In this document: positions 1 through 12,303 of the stretch, piece by piece
How the letters are laid out: each line of letters starts with the position of its first letter
How positions within the stretch are numbered: position 1 is the stretch's first letter
Origin: Magnolia sinica
Lineage: Eukaryota > Streptophyta > Magnoliopsida > Magnoliales > Magnoliaceae
Length of the DNA stretch: 64,000 nucleotides
Direction of reading: 5' to 3'
Assembly (NCBI RefSeq): GCF_029962835.1
Contig: NC_080574.1
Coordinates: 23,968,001 to 24,032,000 of the forward strand
Program-made: the position numbers and the translations under genes
The notes under the pieces: generated by a model
The model's input: only the letters and a program-made list of their open reading frames with translations
The model's database searches: none
What the model was told of the DNA's origin: nothing

Positions 1-1560
1 ATGTTGGGCATACAATTTAAAAATCTATTCCAATAACAACACAAGTAATCATGAAAAAAGAATATCAATTTATAAGTAAAAAATTAAAATAAAACTATCT
101 TTTAAACTAATATGAAAGAGGAAAGCCCAATGAGAAAAAGTCATCAACTCATGAGTCAAATCGCCTACCAATATTGCTAGGGAATGCGTGTGCCCTTAAA
201 GTCGAATTCTACCACGAATTATGAAATTGTATGGTTAGATAAAAGTTCTACAAACTATCTACGGTTAGGATCAACATTAGAGTCTTAATTATATAATCTA
301 GTTAACTTTGACCTACAATCTATCCTAAGGTTAGGGTTTTGAAAAATACAAGTTTCATAGTTATACATTTAATTCAATAATCAAATCTAGATTCTCACAC
401 AAGAGGGCATAGAGATAGTTGACCTCAAGTTGACTTGGCTCCCGACTCAACCCGAGGTCCAAGTGTGGTGAATCTATACCTGAGGGTTAAGAATTGTCAA
501 TCTTCCTCATTATAATAACTCACACACTAAAAATCAATAAGAGTGACAATCCCAAATAAAGTAATATACCTCAATCAATTGAGTCAATCCAACCCAAGAC
601 TTCGATCTCGACTCAGCTGAACTCAACTGAACTCAGTTGAACTGAGTCAAAATAGGTTGAACTCGACTAAACTCAGGAGGACGAGTTGATTCAGTGACCC
701 AATTTAACCGAGTCGACTCGGTAACAACTCTTCTTTCTTTTCCTCTTTCAAATATGTCCAGCTAGGATGTTGAAACCCACAACTCAACGAGTCAGCGAGT
801 CATACATATCCACTTGACTCGACCCAACCTAAAATAAGACTTGAATATCTTGGTTTTACAATGCTATTTTTGGAAATATGCAAAACCACAATGGAAAACT
901 GGGTCGGATGCAACTTACTAGGCCGAATCTTAGCGAAAGAAGGAAGCTCGAGAGCGTCCCAACTCAGTCCCGAACTCGAGGAAGGCAATTGAGTCGACTC
1001 AACTTCACACAATACGACACCTTAGACTAACCATGATCTGGACCTGACTATTAGACCAGAGAACTCCAGGAGTGGCTAGACTCTGCAAAACATAGAGGTT
1101 TGTTGAGTCAACTCAGTAGCACCCAGATCGAACCAACTACCCGAAATTGAGTGGTTCACTGAGTCGCTACACCCGATCGGATCATCTAGATTCGGCAGCA
1201 ACGCTCGATGAGGTGGAAGGTTTAAATTTTCAAATCCTCCTCCTGATGCAACTAGCAGCCCTGGACTCAGCTTAGATGACAAATAAACATGGCCGCGGGC
1301 CCTGAGAAGGTTTCAACAGTGGATGTCATTATCCCCACTATTTCCTGTGTTAGTGGTTTCTAGAGATTTGGATATGCATCAATTTTGGATGGACATCATG
1401 GATAAGAAATACATCACAGTGGGCCCCATAGAGTTTACTTAGTAGGCTATAGTGTGTTGAGTTACTAAGTACACAGTTCGCTTCCATTATGAAAAGCCTT
1501 GGTTCATGATTTTTTCTATGGGTAAAATTGAGCTACATGACGTATGAGATACGTGGCAAA
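1..1560. repeat. Intergenic DNA with GAGTC/GACTC-rich low-complexity stretch
   Basis: No gene is supported here. From about 420 to 1290 the sequence is built from short words such as gagtcgactc, actcaactga and ctcgactcaac on both strands, giving a degenerate low-complexity block. Open frames in it (for example 800-1012 and 1076-1282, minus) are short, lack known motifs and follow the repeat words. The flanking parts show nothing recognisable. Confidence 0.5.
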
Positions 1561-1689
1561 ATGACAATTAGAACAGACTCTCTGAACTACCAAGAGGCTA
1601 GAGAAGATGAGTTGAGCAAGAAGACTCAATGACTGAGCTGAAATAATTAAACCAGTTTGGAAGCAAGATGGTGGCATCGTTCCACTTTT

Positions 1690-2225
1690 CGAAAAAAAAA
1701 AAAGGTTTGGAAGAAAGACTCATCGACCAACCTCAACCTCGACTACAATCCCTAACCTCAACCTTGACTTCGGACGACGACCTCGACTTTAGACGAAAAT
1801 CTCGACCTTGAATGCCGACCTCAAGATACCGATCTCGACCTCAAGCTCGGAACCAGAAACATTCAGAGAGAATCCCACACCGTATATGGGTGGGACTACC
1901 TAACGAGATCTCAGACGAATGTCATGCCAATTGATGCATAATTGGAGAAACACTCGAGAACAAATTTCGATTCCAATACGGGCCCATCCAGCGTATCTTA
2001 TAGATCTACTTGGATATGAAAATTGCCTAAGGGTACCTATAAAGACATCGTTCTCTTCAAAGAAAAGGTACACACAACTATTCTAATTCTTCCATGCCTA
2101 CTTTGAATCCACACACTTGACTTAGGCATAGGAGTGTCCCTGGCCACAACTAGCACCTCAAATATCTTCTTATTCTCTATTAAAGTGCAGGTACCCAACG
2201 ACTCATTGGAGGTGAGATAAGATCG
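1690..2225 (+). mobile_element. Possible degraded LTR fragment (Ty3/gypsy Tat-like)
   Basis: A stretch with repeated cctcgac words (1730-1860) is followed by a TATA-like tacctataaagaca (about 2035-2048), a pyrimidine-rich leader, the words cacttgacttaggcat and ggagtgtc, and gtgcaggtaccc. From memory this order resembles the R-U5 part of Tat/Ogre-type LTRs in plants. No TG...CA ends, target duplication or coding region was found, so the call rests on resemblance only. Confidence 0.3.
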
Positions 2226-2344
2226 ACCAGATTTGAGCTATATCAGATTTATAACTCTTTTTTCTGTTTTGTTTTGTTTTGTTTTTTGTTTTGTCTTTTT
2301 TTTTTTTCAGGCTTAGATTGAACCGGACCTGCTTATATATGTTA

Positions 2345-3068
2345 TGATGTAGGGGAAGATGTGAGGTCGAGCGCCGTCTTCCTTAAGAGGATAACTATTT
2401 CGAATCCACGGAACTTCCTTGGACTCCTCACAGAGACTTCTCGAATCCACGAGGAAAGAAAGCAGAAAATAGAAATAAATTCTAATAAATTCGAAATTGA
2501 TTAATGAATGAATAAAAACAAGTTCACAACCCTTTAAATAGGGGAACCAAACAATGGGAAAGAAATCAGAATCAAACTACAACTAAAACTCCTAGAATTC
2601 GCGACTTACTATAAATAGTAAACTTACTATTTATAGACGGTCGTGATGTCTACTAGTGCGCAAGGTTTTCGGCTAAAAATAGTAAGTGTCCTATTTGGCT
2701 TCACCAAACCGTTCTCCTTATTATTCTAAGCTCTTTTCACGTTGGGCGCAACTCCTAAAGCCCAACAGATGAAGAGTTATAATCAGACTAAAACTTACTA
2801 TTTATAGTAAAATCGAAATTAAAACAGGGAAATGACCGTCGATCTAGGGGTTTTTTGCAATTCTAGGCTGCGCAACCCGGCATAGCAGGGTTGGTTGGCT
2901 AAAGTAGCTCGTTCTACCCCAAAATCATATATTTTACGTCAGATAACTCATTCCAGATTGCGAGATACGCCCGATCTAAGGTCCGATGGTCCGGATCACT
3001 TTTGTCGTCCATCGGGCCTTTTTTGATCCATCTTGGCCATGAAACTGTCCACGACCTGCTCTACATCA
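2345..3068 (-). mobile_element. Solo LTR of the chromovirus-like Ty3/gypsy family
   Basis: A 724-bp LTR runs from TGATGTAGGG to CTCTACATCA and has the 5-bp duplication TGTTA on both sides (2340-2344 and 3069-3073). It is homologous along its length to the two LTRs of the element at 16333-32002, including the cttactataaatagtaa palindrome and the ccccaaaatcatatatttta block. It keeps a roughly 22-bp segment near its left end (tcgagcgccgtcttcc) that the paired LTRs lack. With no internal sequence and an intact duplication, it is a solo LTR left by LTR-LTR recombination. Orientation is given relative to the coding strand of that element. Confidence 0.9.
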
Positions 3069-3090
3069 TGTTATCAATTGGTTAGGTTTG

Positions 3091-3708
3091 ATTACCTAAC
3101 CCAACCCAGCTCAAAAGCCAGCGGACAGAGAGAGAGGGAGAGGACCTTGTTGGACGTAGGCTAGTGGGGCCTACTTGTGAGCAATTACTAGTGGGTACGT
3201 CCCATATTTTCTCCGATCTCTTCCTTTGAAATAAATTTCAAATTCAAATATGAATTTGATTTTTAATTGAAGATAGGGATTTGATCGGATTATTTGGCTT
3301 TATCCCAATCTCAGCCAAACTCTCATTCCTCTGTTATAAAAAGGAATGTGCTTCTTTCGTGTAAAACATTGAGTCATACGATAAACCGAGAGTATACAGA
3401 GAGATATTGTGTGCGCTATAGTCTGTCCATTTTAGCTTGTCCTTGGGACGATCTGATCCATAGATCGCAATCTGGGGCCACTATATACCGTAGGATCAGA
3501 GGTGTGAATAATTCCATCTGCTCCAGTAGTAGATAGCGGGCCGTTGAAGCACCGTTCTCCTGCTTTGTGAGGGTTCCAAACTTCGTGTAGACCGTCAGAT
3601 ATTGAGGGCCCACCTTCCGCGCTTCCCTACAGACCTAACCCCACCCAGCTCCGAAGCCAGCAGAGAGAGGGGGGGGGGGAGGATCTACCCAACCTAGCTC
3701 AAAAGCCA

Positions 3709-3716
<8 letters not shown>
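3091..3716. repeat. Three dispersed copies of a cccagctcaaaagccagc word
   Basis: The word cctaacccaacccagctc followed by aaagccagc and a GA run occurs at about 3095-3130, 3632-3668 and 3685-3716. Between them (3130-3630) is sequence without gene signal. Open frames on both strands there (3294-3536 plus, 3416-3613 minus) overlap each other and match no family I recognise. Confidence 0.5.
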
Positions 3717-3749
<33 letters not shown>

Positions 3750-3880
3750 AAGTGCGTATGAGAGAAGTACAGATGAGAGAGAGAGAGAGAGAGGATGTAA
3801 GTGCGTATGAGAGAAGTACAGATGATCTATCTATATGGGTGTGAGACGATGTAAGTGCGTATGAGAGAAGTACAGATGAT
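3713..3880. repeat. (GA)n microsatellite with three copies of a 32-bp unit
   Basis: A (GA)n run at 3713-3744 is followed by three near-identical copies of a unit beginning gatgtaagtgcgtatgagag, at 3745, 3794 and 3848. A second GA run lies between copies one and two. The unequal spacing comes from variable GA and ctatctatat linkers. Confidence 0.85.
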
Positions 3881-5014
3881 CTGTCTATATGCGTATGTAT
3901 CGATCTGTTGATTTGACCGGAATGTCCACTCCTTTATCCTCGAATAATGTAATTCTTTAGCCTCAGTTGGGTCGGTCGAACAGGACCCAAGTACAATTAA
4001 ACAGGTCCGGCCATACCATGGAGGGTCGTGGATTCATCTGCTTGGTAACCCCGACCTGGCCTGAACCCGACCCATTGACACCCTGAGCAGTTGCGTCGAT
4101 CCATTTCAAAACCATGTTCAATGTGGCTTGACTGGGTTGACTCGGTGCATCACCGAGTCAGCATGAACAGATTTCCGAGTCTGCAATTTTAGCTGCTCAA
4201 CGATGCATAACTCAAAATCTAGATCGATTGCCTCGACTTTAAGTGACTAGAAGATTCAGACGATCCATTACTCTTTACCTCACAAACTCAGCATGTAATA
4301 ATTAAATTAATAATATCTATAAATATTTAAATAGTCGAATTTGAATAAAATATAAAAAAATAACAGAAGAATAAAACATGCACCGCTTGGCTTGTGGGTT
4401 AGAGACGTTGCACTCTTTAGTTGAAGTTCTAGAAACGGCTGACTCGCTATCGAGTTAACTCAACAAGTCAGGCCGAGTCCTGGCCAAGCCATGCTTGCTA
4501 CCAAGTTTCCTAGTGACTTTTGACTAGGCTTGAAATTTCGTCTAGTTAACTCGGACGAGTTTCGACTCGAGTCACTGAGTTTTAGAAAGAAGCCGCCACG
4601 AAAAGCTTTTCAGCTGTTGTGCCATGCAAAGCTACCATAATACTCTCCCTCTTTCCCCTCACTTGGGAAACTGCAGTCGAGAATATAGGAGAATAGGTCA
4701 AGCTCTTGTCTGTGCTACGAGAGACACGGTCCGGACAGGAATCTGAATTACCAGAGAACGAATTATATGATACGTGGCCCTTCCTTCAACCGTGGACACG
4801 TGTTTTCATTTAGGACAAGGTGTGGCCCACGGTTTGGTATCCCAGTCCACTTATCTACTGTGTCAGAACTTTTCTAGCCTACCCCTTCAAAAATCTATCT
4901 GCAAGGACAATAGTAAAGTCTTGATTTTTCACATAAATGGACGGCTAAGAATAGCTCAACTGAAAAAGTTCTGAATGTTGATATAGATTTTCTCACTATA
5001 GGGAGATTATCTGG
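3881..5014. other. Intergenic, GAGTC-rich in part, no gene seen
   Basis: From 4090 to 4580 there is again a scatter of gagtc/gactc words (such as cgagtcagcatg and gttaactcgga), resembling the block at 420-1290. The open frame at 4774-4974 is short and shows no recognisable motif. Nothing else is supported. Confidence 0.5.
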
Positions 5015-5205
5015 GAACCGTCTATCTACGGTGAGGATCAACATTCCAGTGGTCTGGATTACTGGACCACTGTCTCAGCTTGTCAAAATGAATACCCATG
5101 TGTACTGTACAATATTCCAGAGCCCCATCAAATGTTGCGTAAGGTTTGGTGAGCTCCTATTTCAGTACATGGGTCCATGGTCCGGTGATCCTCACCGTTG
5201 ATCCG
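5015..5205. repeat. Foldback (inverted repeat) sequence
   Basis: The left arm, with cggtgaggatcaacattcc (about 5029-5047), is inverted at the right, where gatcctcaccgttgat lies at about 5188-5203. The centre holds tgtactgtaca. It looks like a short MITE-like foldback. No target duplication was identified. 5206-5953 holds three degenerate telomere-like ccctaaa words near 5480-5520 and no gene. Confidence 0.45.
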
Positions 5206-5953
5206 GTGGGTTACAGATAGAAAGAACATGATGTCGACACTCAATAGCAAGTCCTAAGATGGAAGGGCTAGGATATTCTAATCTAGGTGATTCTTAGGGG
5301 CATCTCCCGTTCACCATAGGGTCCATCATCTCAGACTTCTAGATTTTTTGTTTATTTATTTTTTAAATAATATTTGAAAATAGGGTCAAATATCAGATTT
5401 ATAGATGATCAAACTAGGCCCCACATGTATGCAACTATAAGCCATGCAATTGGAGAAAAAAAAGTTATTCCAGAACAGGACTGCCTAAACCCTAAACCTA
5501 GAAGCTAAACCCTAAGCCTTAAAAAGTAATTTTTGGAGAGGACCGCCTCCTCGGCTCCTCATTCCTTTGCTCTCGTAAATTTCTGATTATTGTCAAATCG
5601 TTAGATTTCGATAAAATTTGCTATAATATAAATCCCCATACATTGACATACCATGCCTTCGGATTAGAAACGGAGATCTAGACCATCTTTCAATGATCCA
5701 AACCACTTGCATTATCGGCCTGATCACCTTTGATGGGAGTAGCTGAAAAATGACCAACCGAATGTGGTGATTTGGGTTTTTTATTTTTTATTTTTACTCT
5801 TACCTTTGGTGAGGTCAATTATATAGATAATTTGAATAACTTAAAATGAAATGTATTCTACCAATCTCTTATGGCCGTTTGATTTTCCATATGTCCAAAA
5901 GGAAGGGTATTTCTGCTTTGACAATCAGTTCAAAAGTACTAACTTAAATTTAT

Positions 5954-6381
5954 GAGCCCTACTGTAATGTATATGACATATCCATGCCATCGATCCTTTT
6001 TATCAGAATATTTTAAGGCAAGGGCTAAAAAATGAGGTGGATCCAACGCTTAAGTGGGCTACACCTAAAGAAACAATGGCCTTAGTATGTCCACCATTGA
6101 AAGTTGTTTCTTTTATTGGGCTCACATTGATGTTTATTTGTCATATAACATGGTCATACGGTCACACAGACATAGATAAGGTGAAAACACAAAGATCAAC
6201 TTGATCCAAAACTTATGGGCTCCAAGAAGTTTTCAACGATAGGCGTTCGATTCCCATTGTTTCATGTGATGTGGTACATTTGAGCTTTGGACATGCCTCA
6301 TTTTTAGGCTCATGCCTTAAATTAAGCCATCTTAACAGATGGACGGTATGGATAGGCCATATAGATCACAGTGGGCCATAC
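5954..6381. mobile_element. Foldback MITE-like element
   Basis: The left arm (gagccctactgtaatgtata, tgacatatccatgcc) and the right arm (ggataggccatatagatcac, agtgggccatac) are imperfect inverted copies over about 80 bp. The inner part contains the gtggatccaacgcttaagtg and caacgataggcgttcgattc words shared with other foldbacks in the window (37.7, 42.3 and 61.8 kb). Ends are approximate and no target duplication was seen. Confidence 0.5.
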
Positions 6382-7399
6382 ATTTATTTTGCGACATCCT
6401 TGGTTTTAGTGCTCAAAAAGTTAGCCGCTATGGGCAACGATGCGGCAATTATATAAGAAAATAATAATTACCCATTTATAAGGTATTTATGGTTGACATA
6501 GAAAATCAAACAAGACATGCTTGTTAAGACCTTGGATGGTTATCATAAAAATCTGCTTAGAAGATAAACCATGTGGTAAAGAAATAATAATTAATATCAG
6601 TAAAGGGTGCTTCTGCCTGAACTTGCCATGTTAATGTATCAATGGGATTTAATTCATATATGGAGCCCTGACACGGATGAAAAATGTATAAAAATTACAC
6701 CAATATTAGACGTTCTCTTGTCCATCAGCCCTTCAATCGTCGCCATTAGTATTTACACCCCATCGGACATTGTTAGATCAGATGGCTAAAACACGTGGTA
6801 AGATAGAAAAGGTCACATTTACATAAAGGGCCGAGAGATTGTGTTAAATCAAATATTCGGCGGTGATATGCTTTAGTACATATGCCAGACATGATTGGCT
6901 ACACTTAGCTACTCACTGGCTAGTTCATGAAGATCATGGAAACCCTTCTAAAGATTAAAAATATAATGTGGCACATCCGCTAGCTGGCCAATCAATCAAG
7001 CAAATAGCATGAAAAGCTCTTTTGAAGAAGGAAACGTAATTGGCCATGTCTGCTAATTGGCCAATTAACTGAGAGAGGATAGTGGAAACTGATTTTGAAT
7101 ACAACTCTCCAATAACTACCTTAGAATCCCTATAAATAAAGCAGAAAACATAGAGCTTATAGCCATATGTTAATCCAACACAACTCTCTTATATAGAAAA
7201 ATACTACACATCCTTCATGTCTCATGTGCGACTCTCTTACTTTAATTAGCTTCCATCTAACTCCTCCACTGCCGGATAACACAATGATGAAGAAAGCATG
7301 GATCGATTAGATTATTCCACCCTATGCCCATGAACACATTGTTGGATTGCTAGGAAGATTATTAAGCTTCAAATAGATGACTAACAGGCTTTCTTGCTT
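6382..7399. other. Intergenic, nothing recognised
   Basis: No coding motif, RNA gene or clear repeat structure was seen. Open frames are at most 60 codons and have no conserved motif. The stretch is AT-rich with scattered words such as ctagctggccaatcaa. Confidence 0.4.
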
Positions 7400-7985
7400 G
7401 CGTGCTTAAAGTTACCACCTCGCTTATGAAGTTTGATTCTACGACAAACAGATTGTTGTTATTCACGGCCGCCTAGCCTAAGAAGCCTAACCAAACAACA
7501 AACAGTTAGTCGAATCATGATAGTCTCACCTGCGGAGGTTCTAAGCAACAAACATATAGCCTAACCAAACAACGAACAGTTAATCAAATTATGATAGTCT
7601 CACCTACATAGGTTCAAAGTTACGAATAGATTGTCACCCCACCAACCTTATCGCCTATGAAGTACGTGATTCGATAACAAACGAATTGCCATCTCACCTA
7701 TGAAGCTCAGCCATGCGACAAATGGATTGTCAAAGATATACCTATCATTGGCCGTCTCGCTACAGAATTTAATCATGTGCGATGAACATGTAGTCTCCAC
7801 AATAACTGCCAACCATGTGATGAATAGACATCTACCCCTTTCGACGAACCACAATTGTCTCGTATAATGAAGCCTAGCCATGCTATGAACGGACTGTTGT
7901 TCCCAACAACCGTCTTGCCACGAAGCAGCTAAGCAGGCAATCAAACTTTCATGCCTAACGACCTTTTTGGTACGAAATCTTATAT
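7400..7985. repeat. Degenerate tandem array, unit about 75-85 bp
   Basis: The clearest pair starts cctaaccaaacaacaaacag at 7486 and cctaaccaaacaacgaacag at 7560, spaced 74 bp. Further right, worn versions recur with the words tatgaagc, ctagccatg, gacaaa, gattgt and tctcacc up to about 7985. The 98-codon minus-strand frame at 7648-7944 lies inside the array, and its periodic make-up makes it an unlikely gene. Confidence 0.55.
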
Positions 7986-9282
7986 TTTATCATACAATAA
8001 ATGGATTATCATTAGTCATCCATTTTTTTTAAAAAAATCTTTCAATCAATTACAATTATACATACAAATATTAATATTAATGGCTTCGGCCTCATTTTCT
8101 CTTCTATCTGTATTACCAAATTGTTGAACGGTGTAAGCTATCACACGTTCAATTGAAAGTCTTTTCACCTGAAAGGCAAAAAGAACTTATTAAATAGGTG
8201 AACCATCTCCTTTGCAAATCACTTGATTCTTTGTAAGCGGTGCCTGGATAGATGGCCGATCTTTACAGATCTGGTCTTAATTGGTCTATTTCAGTACCCG
8301 GGGTCACAATGAGTTAGGTTCGATTTGAGCTGCATTCGGCTCTAGCATGCCCGGCACAAACGCATAACACATACAACCAAATTCGAGCCAAACAATTAGA
8401 ACAATGGTAGAATATGATAATAGTTAATGCCGTAATGAAAGCCGATGAATGGGATTGTATGATACGTTTGGTTTTTGAAACATTAAAAAAATCCTTGTTA
8501 GGGCCATATAGATAGACCCTATTGATAATTCAGCCTGTCAAGTGGGCCGCACCCCGTTTTCTACTAGTACATGTAAGAGTTCATTTGGACGTCCCCATGA
8601 ATCCAGATTGGCTATAGGTTTTAGGCAGAATGGATCTACTATACATTTGAACCAGCTTACGGAACAGAAACTGCATTAAGAAAGTTCCAATTTCCCTTTT
8701 TTTTTTTTTTTTTTTTTTTCTTTTTTAATCCCAAGTTGCAAGTGAAATCCCATCCCACCAGCAAAAAGAACCGCACTGAGAATCACCAATGTGTGGGCCC
8801 CACAAGTCCCTGCACCGGCTACATCATGAGTGGGAGGAAGACGGGCCACATCAAGCTCCAACATCTCTTTGGTCAAAGTCAAAGCTCAAATCCATGCAAA
8901 TAATCTCCATCATCTCCCTATGTGGAAATGATCATTTTGCCCTTCTCTTATTAATCGTTAGTATTCTTTTTAAAAGATAAAAAAGGAGTTTTATTACGCA
9001 TATGAGGCCATAGTGACCATTCTGCCGTTGGATAATGTACTTCTGTTAAGCAATCATGGGAATAAGCCATCTCAAATAGACACGACAAGGCTATGATGAT
9101 GATCTAATGGTTTGATTTTATGGGTGATTTTATTGTTTGTATGTTGTGTGTCTCCAATTTTCTACTACATTCCTGAAAGTCCAAGGCCATGATGATGTGG
9201 TCTAAAAAATCTTGTAATACATACAAGGTCAATTTAGGTTTACAAAAGCATAAATATAAGGCTTGGTTACAATTTTGTGAGT

Positions 9283-9286
<4 letters not shown>
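7986..9286. other. Intergenic, poly-T run, no gene seen
   Basis: A poly-T run of about 22 bases lies at 8698-8719. Frames over it (8676-8882 minus, with a lysine run) come from the homopolymer. A gtgggccccacaag word near 8793-8806 is the MITE-type word common in this window. No conserved coding motif was found. Confidence 0.4.

Positions 9287-9322
<36 letters not shown>
9287..9322. repeat. (GA)n microsatellite
   Basis: Eighteen uninterrupted GA units. The plus-strand frame at 9189-9425 encodes only an Arg-Glu run here and is not a gene. Confidence 0.9.
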
Positions 9323-9326
<4 letters not shown>

Positions 9327-9425
9327 TATAATTTCCTGTATATAATTCGCTTAATCCTTGTTTATATATACGTTTTACTAGTCTTCAATGGCAAATCATG
9401 GCCAAGTGATTATAAAAAATTTTAG

Positions 9426-9705
9426 TTGCTTTTTAATGAGATTTTTATTGCAAATTTTCTAAAAACTTCAGATTTTACAAAGCAATATGTCTTGAAGATC
9501 AAAAGCCCCAATAAGTAATTTTGCTTTTTAATGAGATTTTTATTGCAAAATTGCTAAAAAATTCAGATTTTACAAAGCAGTGTCTTGAATATCAATAGCC
9601 CCCCAATAAGTAGTTTTGCTTTTTAATGAGATTTTTATTGCAAAATTTCTTAAAAAATCAGATTTTACAAAGCAATGTCTTGAATATCAGCCCCGATAAG
9701 TAATT
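9426..9705. repeat. Three tandem copies of a 95-bp unit
   Basis: The unit begins ttgctttttaatgagatttt at 9426, 9521 and 9616, an exact 95-bp period for the first two steps. Each copy contains attttacaaagca, tgtcttgaa and aataagta. The third copy is cut short near 9705 by loss of a few bases. No transposon ends were seen. 9706-10276 holds nothing I recognise. Confidence 0.9.
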
Positions 9706-10293
9706 TTCCGAGGAATGACAGAAATGCTCTCCTTTCCTCTTATGGGCTATTTGGGAATTACACTATCTCAAGAAAATCAATTAACTCCGTGGGTACAGTG
9801 ATTTTTGCTGGTTGTTTTGTAAAAAGTATGTAATGTTAGAAATTGACTAATATGAATAGTTTTTCTTTTTATTTCCTCTTATAAAGCTAATGCATCAGCA
9901 TTTTCATAAGACACATTTTACTATTGAACATTAATCTTTTAACGATTTATGGAAATCAATTCAAACACAAATAATATATATTAACTATTGGCTTTTCGAT
10001 GTTTCCATGATTTTTCACGTTGACCAATTTCTAGGTAAGTCTACCATATTTACATTCAGATGTCACCCTACTCAAACAGGCCCTAGCCCTAGTAAAATCA
10101 AGCATCCCACATATGGCTCACATGATGCAACTCCATGAAACATTTGCAACCAACCATGATGATTCAACAGACCAAAAATCAAGTTGGTCCAATCGTTAGG
10201 TGAGCCACGCGTGAATTTGGAGGTTTTTAGGTAGTGTGAGTTGTTATTTATGTTGTGGCCCAACTAGTGATTGGATCAGCCTGATTTTTATGT

Positions 10294-10306
10294 CAGATAG
10301 TATCAT
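10294..10306 (-). repeat. LINE A target-site duplication, 3' side
   Basis: The 13-bp cagatagtatcat is followed at once by the T-run that is the LINE poly-A tail on the other strand. An identical copy lies at 12808-12820. Confidence 0.92.
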
Positions 10307-10465
10307 TTTTTTTTTAAAAATAAAAAATAAAGAATAAAAAAAAAAAAAAAAAGGTGGAGTCATTCCACCAAAATTTATATAAAATTGGAGAAAGATGTGC
10401 AGCCATTCAGGCGGTTCCAACAAAAAGATCCGGAGCCCGCCTATCATGTAGAGACATATACAAGG

Positions 10466-11503
10466 CTAAACTCTGCGCGCGGGGGGAGGGGAGGGGGACA
10501 CACAAAGGAAGCAAGAGAGGGGATAGGGAGAGCAAAAGGCACCTAACAAGGAGGTGTTGTTCTTGCAATGTCTCAAAATATCCACTCCAGCTTTGTCAAG
10601 GACCAAGGAGCCTCTAACTTGCTTGGGGAGGTCAGCTGGGTTGATGTAAAATTTATTAGGCGCTCCGCTGCTAGCAATGTTGGCGAGCCTGTCAGCTAAG
10701 GAGTTGCCTTCCCTGAAGGTGTGACTGAATCGGAGATTGAGAGGTTGGGCTAGAAGATGAATGGATTGAAGGATGTACCAGAGCTTCCAACCACAGGAGT
10801 AGTCAGGATTAGAGACTGCTTCGAAAAGAACCCTGGAGTCAATTTCAACTAAGATGGATGAAAGCCCCATATCCTTACAAAAATTCAACCCGTCAGCCAT
10901 AGCACGGGCTTCCACTAGAATGTTGGAGACAAGACCGTAGCCAGAGTGGAAGGCAAAGATGAGGTTCCCTTCATGATCTCGACAGACACCTCCTTCGCTG
11001 CCAGCCCCGGGGTTCCCACGGGAAGAACCTTCGATATTCAGCTTCATCCAGGATGTGGATGGCCTAAGCCACCTGATAATCATCAATCAATGGGATTGGA
11101 AAGGAGATGTTGCCAAAGAGAACCCTTGCTTCACAAGACTTGACCATACAATGGGGTCAATGTCAAGGAGAAGCGCTCCGATTTCCAAGAGCCAATTGGA
11201 GATTTTGGAGATAATGAGGTCTGGTTTGATGGGCTGGCTGGCGTATAAAGCTCTATTTCTGCCGAGCCAAATCTCCCAAAGAATAATGGGAAAGGCTAGT
11301 CCTCGAATGAGTCTCCGATAGGAAGAGGAGGATGCATCTGCTGTCCATTGAAGTATACAGGCTTGAATGGACTGATCTTGGATGAGAGGGATGTGGAATA
11401 AGGATGCGAAATGGTTCCAAACAGACCCACAACAGATGCACATCCAAGCTAAACTGATACCTATACGTTGGATGGCAACATCCACTGGTATGGCGCAGTG
11501 CAT
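10466..11503 (-). pseudogene. LINE A C-terminal region with RNase H (RVT_3 type)
   Basis: Two collinear frames (11503-11087 and 11086-10466) sit in one phase, split by a single stop. The first encodes the post-RT linker with the motif ILWEIWLGRNRALY. The second encodes an RNase H domain with LNIEGSSRGNPG, VEARAMADGL, VEIDSR and FREGNSLADRLAN. These are the four acidic positions of plant LINE RNase H. The first is Glu here where the family normally has Asp. The domain would degrade RNA in RNA:DNA hybrids during reverse transcription. Both the stop and the substitution argue against activity. It is carried by LINE A and is not a host gene. Confidence 0.88.
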
Positions 11504-12303
11504 TATCTTCCATACTAAGACAGTGATCTTGGGCAGGATGACTCTGTTCCAGGCCCATCTTGCCCACTGTTGCTTAGGCCTGGGATATCGCAGAGAATTC
11601 CAAGCAGATTTAATGGAGAATCTGTCGTTAGAAGAGAGTGTCCAAGTTAACTTGTCTCTTCTATCAGAAATGAAGACGCCACTGTCGAGAATAGGCTAAA
11701 TTGCTTGAGTGGGGAGAAGATCTTGCTCGAGGTTCCAGGTGCCTGTTGGGTCCCAAAAGTCAGAGAGTAAAGCTTGTCTGGCTTGGGGTTGAGGAATAGA
11801 TGAAGCTGCTCCAATGAGGAGGCCATTGCCTGTCCAATTATGAAGCCAAAGGGAAACATCCCCTTAGTCGATCAGCCATTTGGAGTTTAGAATGGAAAAT
11901 TGCAGAATACACCTGATGTCCTTCCAAAGGCTAGATCCAATGTTCCTTGACGGGCTGACATATATGAGAAATTTCTGCAGGTATTTCGCTGAGAAGAATC
12001 TGGCCCAAAGTCACCTTGGAGGAGCCTCCATGCCATTTTGCATCTTAAGGCCTTCATGGTGTCTACGATCCGACGGATTCCGAGACCACCCTTAGTTAAA
12101 GGGAAGCAAATATCGGTTCAATTGACCTAGTGCCACTTCTTGGTGTCGTTAGCTGAACCCTAGAAGAATGATGCTAAGATTTTTTCTATATGGTTGCAGA
12201 CTTTCTTAGGGATGTTGATGGTAGATAACATGTGTATGGGGATGCTGGCAAGAACATGCTTAATGAGGACCAGCTTGGCCACCTAATTGAGGAGTTTGGC
12301 TTT

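Noticed and set aside
5480..5525. Telomere-like ccctaaa words
   Set aside because: Only three degenerate copies, so not evidence for an interstitial telomere array.
7648..7944. 98-codon minus-strand frame as a small gene
   Set aside because: It lies in a degenerate tandem array and has no conserved motif or flanking gene signals.
10354..10617. 87-codon plus-strand frame, and others antisense to LINE A
   Set aside because: They are shadows of the RNase H and RT coding strand.
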